Assembly (NCBI GenBank): GCA_024684065.1
Contig: JAIKXO010000339.1
Location: 1 to 16,689, forward strand
Direction: 5' to 3'
Origin: Lachnospiraceae bacterium
GTDB lineage: Bacteria > Bacillota_A > Clostridia > Lachnospirales > Lachnospiraceae
Length of the DNA stretch: 16,689 nucleotides
In this document: one piece after another, positions 15,113 through 16,689 of the stretch
How positions within the stretch are numbered: position 1 is the stretch's first letter
Layout: each line of letters begins with the position of its first letter
The notes under the pieces: generated by a model
What the model saw: the letters and a program-made list of their open reading frames with translations, nothing else
Database searches by the model: none
What the model was told of the DNA's origin: nothing
Translations under genes and position numbers: made by a program

Positions 15113-15709
15113 TCATAAACTTCTGTATATTATCCCATACTTCTCAAGTTCTTTAACTGTTTCGTCAAAAGGCACTTCTTTCTGACGATAGGCTATCAGA
15201 GCCTTTTTAATCTCCATATAATTGTCATCTATTAACTCCCGTTCCGTTTTTTCTATCGTATATATAGATCCTTTATTTCCAATAACCATTAAAACAGCCA
15301 TATTGGGGGTTATGAAAAATGTATTCAGATCTCTCGCTGAAAATGGGCCGTCACTAGGATGATTATGCAGAACAATGAAAATGCATTCCGAATCATCAAT
15401 TCTATCAACCAACGAAGCTATATTAACGGATTTAGATGTTCCAAATTCAGCTCCTATAAAATCAAGAGTATTCAGATTTATCGCGTATGCCATTTCTTTG
15501 GATCCGTGTTTTGTCATTGCATAGCTCAAAAGCTTTTTGCTATACTCAAATATATAATCAACTACTATATCTTCAGATATCGTAGCAAACTGTGGTTTCC
15601 GCAAATTATCGATCACGGTCTGCAATATTCTGTTCTCTTCGCTCACGGTATCTTCCAAAATCATATCTGTACTCATAATCATTACACTATCGGCACGATT
15701 TGTTATCAT
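15113..15709 (-). CDS. RadC/JAB (MPN+) domain metalloprotease-like protein
   Basis: A 198-residue protein. The JAB signature is present: H115, H117, P118, S119 in VLHNHPSDG, then S124 and D127 in FSARDL, which gives the HxH-x6-S-x2-D pattern of zinc JAB/RadC enzymes. The preceding EMAYAINLNTLDFIGAEFGT (72-91) matches the RadC beta-strand region. The N-terminal helix-hairpin-helix part of classical RadC is absent and is replaced by about 70 other residues. RadC-like JAB proteins are frequent on mobile elements, and their role is unsettled. The start at 15709 is the longest choice; its ribosome site is weak, and later ATGs (codons 10, 12, 16) are possible. An extended -10 promoter lies about 35 bases upstream. 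It is followed, with coupled translation, by the small acidic protein. Confidence 0.85.
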   Translation of the reverse strand: MITNRADSVMIMSTDMILEDTVSEENRILQTVIDNLRKPQFATISEDIVVDYIFEYSKKLLSYAMTKHGSKEMAYAINLNTLDFIGAEFGTSKSVNIASLVDRIDDSECIFIVLHNHPSDGPFSARDLNTFFITPNMAVLMVIGNKGSIYTIEKTERELIDDNYMEIKKALIAYRQKEVPFDETVKELEKYGIIYRSL

Positions 15710-15742
15710 CCATCTGCTTGAATAATAATCTTCCTTTGATTA

Positions 15743-15751
15743 TATTATAAC
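15743..15751 (-). promoter_or_regulatory. Extended -10 promoter of the JAB-domain gene
   Basis: The - strand reads TGTTATAAT, an exact TGnTATAAT, with no strong -35. Transcription would start near 15736 with a leader of about 27 nt. Confidence 0.5.
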
Positions 15752-15786
15752 ACTTTTTACTGTTCTTATCATGTTTTTTCAGCTTT

Positions 15787-15849
15787 CGGAACATAATCGG
15801 AACATGCTTAAGCATCTAAACTTTTAGTTCACTTGACAGTAACTTGTCA
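15787..15849. promoter_or_regulatory. Cluster of repeat motifs upstream of the JAB-domain promoter
   Basis: CGGAACAT occurs twice (15787 and 15798), 11 bp apart, one helical turn. Next to it are the palindrome ATGCTTAAGCAT (15803-15814) and the inverted pair TGACA/TGTCA (15834-15838, 15845-15849). They lie about 50-110 bases upstream of the inferred start, fitting activator or autoregulator sites. The adjacent XRE regulator is an obvious candidate to bind them, by position only. Confidence 0.35.
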
Positions 15850-15944
15850 TAAAGATTTCTCATCACATTTCAAAAATATACTTTGTTTTTCTCTATTTCA
15901 TGCATATATATTTTTTTAGGGTTTTATCAGGAGCATCGCTTCTG

Positions 15945-16670
15945 CTACAACAGCTTTGACAGTTCGAACTGCAATAACTCTATCTTTTCCTTAAGAAGTT
16001 TCTTCCTTTTTTCCGTATCTATCTTTTCCGATACAGATCTCGGAAACGTCCATTTCCACATATCATACTCCAGGATAATATTATTCTTTTCTTCGTCAGA
16101 AGATGCATCCCTCAGTTTTTCCTCTATATGATTGCGCTCCAAAGTCCATTCAAGGATATAATCATCAATACTGTCACTGCCATATAGGTTTCCTTGTTCT
16201 GTGCCATATATATTTGTGCCGGAACTTGTGCCACATGCATAAGTGCCGGAATTTGTGCCGGATAAACTGTTTGTGCCGGCAAATGACATCTCAAATCCCC
16301 TATCTGTCTTTCTGACAACTGCATTATACGCCTTTTCCATTTCAAACAGTGCATACATGACACCTATGGGAGTTGTCACTATCGGATCTGTCAGAGCCAT
16401 CGTTTCCACACCAAGAGCATCCGCGATCTTATTTAACATATCCTCTCTGGGTTTTCTGAAGCCGTTCTCGTACTTCTGTACTCTGTCAGCGCTCAATCCG
16501 ACTCTGGCTCCCAATTCGGTTTGTGACATATTAAGAGCAATACGTATCCTGCGTATTCTTTCACCCATCCTTAATGCCGCGGTGTCACTTTCTGTGTCAG
16601 TTCTATAAGTGGCACTGTTTCCGATGCTGTTATTGTTATCTGGCACAGTGTCATGATTCTTTTCTACCAT
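15945..16670 (-). CDS. XRE-family helix-turn-helix regulator with Gly-Thr repeat linker
   Basis: A 241-residue DNA-binding protein. Residues 35-90 are a Cro/CI-type domain: MGERIRRIRIALNMSQTELG, then ARVGLSADRVQKYENGFRKP and a closing helix IADALGV. The N-terminal 34 residues are polar and low-complexity. A second region (100-126, PIGVMYALFEMEKAYNAV and on) leads to a linker with six Gly-Thr units (132-157), then a charged helical C-terminus (about 166-241). AGGA six bases before the ATG supports the start. The JAB-domain gene lies 235 nt downstream on the same strand but has its own promoter. The protein probably regulates itself or the JAB pair. No phage or conjugation gene is visible beside it. 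The DNA-binding role is secure; the target is not known. Confidence 0.85.
   Translation of the reverse strand: MVEKNHDTVPDNNNSIGNSATYRTDTESDTAALRMGERIRRIRIALNMSQTELGARVGLSADRVQKYENGFRKPREDMLNKIADALGVETMALTDPIVTTPIGVMYALFEMEKAYNAVVRKTDRGFEMSFAGTNSLSGTNSGTYACGTSSGTNIYGTEQGNLYGSDSIDDYILEWTLERNHIEEKLRDASSDEEKNNIILEYDMWKWTFPRSVSEKIDTEKRKKLLKEKIELLQFELSKLL
16200..16277 (-). repeat. Imperfect in-frame GGCAC repeat in the regulator gene
   Basis: GTGCC on the + strand occurs six times (16201, 16216, 16228, 16243, 16255, 16273), always at spacings that are multiples of three (15, 12, 15, 12, 18). Each encodes a Gly-Thr pair in the - strand protein. The repeats are degenerate, but the pattern suggests a length-variable linker. 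Confidence 0.6.
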
Positions 16671-16689
16671 AATAAATCCTCTCCTTTTT

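Overview
The window reads as chromosomal DNA from an anaerobic Firmicute, most likely a Lachnospiraceae-type gut or rumen bacterium. The reasons are a HemZ-type coproporphyrinogen dehydrogenase, strong AGGAGG ribosome binding sites throughout, the oxygen-sensitive purine catabolic gene set, and hairpin-rich intergenic DNA. The family assignment is inference; no rRNA or other decisive marker is present.

Layout. 1-807 (+) is the 3' part of hemZ. 808-987 holds a possible 47-codon ORF, a 28-bp perfect palindrome and a 16-bp-stem hairpin. 1009-1509 and 1540-2496 (+) encode two zinc-ribbon membrane proteins, the second with a Tim44-like domain. 2497-2802 has no convincing gene but holds an extended -10 promoter and a terminator, a possible small RNA. 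2803-14404 (all -) is one eight-gene catabolic operon. In transcription order it is ssnA, ygfK, a 333-nt structured spacer, dpaL (ygeX), ygeY, ygeW, carbamate kinase, ridA and hydA (hyuA). A strong sigma-A-type promoter (TTGACC-17-TACAAT) with a 9-bp inverted repeat straddling its -10 lies just upstream of ssnA. 14484-14823 looks like decayed DNA. From about 14824 to the end the DNA is AT-richer and carries, on the - strand, an XRE-family regulator, a RadC/JAB metalloprotease-like protein and a small acidic protein; this looks like accessory DNA.

How the operon works. The set matches the E. coli ygeW-ygeX-ygeY-hyuA-yqeA-ygfK-ssnA cluster in reordered form. That set has been annotated as selenium-metabolism-linked and, from recent work as I recall it, tied to anaerobic urate/purine breakdown in gut bacteria. 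The inferred scheme is as follows. YgfK, a flavin/Fe-S reductase, reduces the purine. The amidohydrolases SsnA and HydA and the M20-type hydrolase YgeY open the rings and trim the product to a ureido acid such as 2,3-diureidopropionate. YgeW transfers the carbamoyl groups to phosphate, carbamate kinase converts carbamoyl phosphate plus ADP to ATP, and DpaL splits 2,3-diaminopropionate to pyruvate and ammonia. RidA, which is not in the E. coli set, would clear the 2-aminoacrylate released by DpaL. No xanthine dehydrogenase, selenium-maturation gene, purine transporter or obvious dedicated regulator is in the window.
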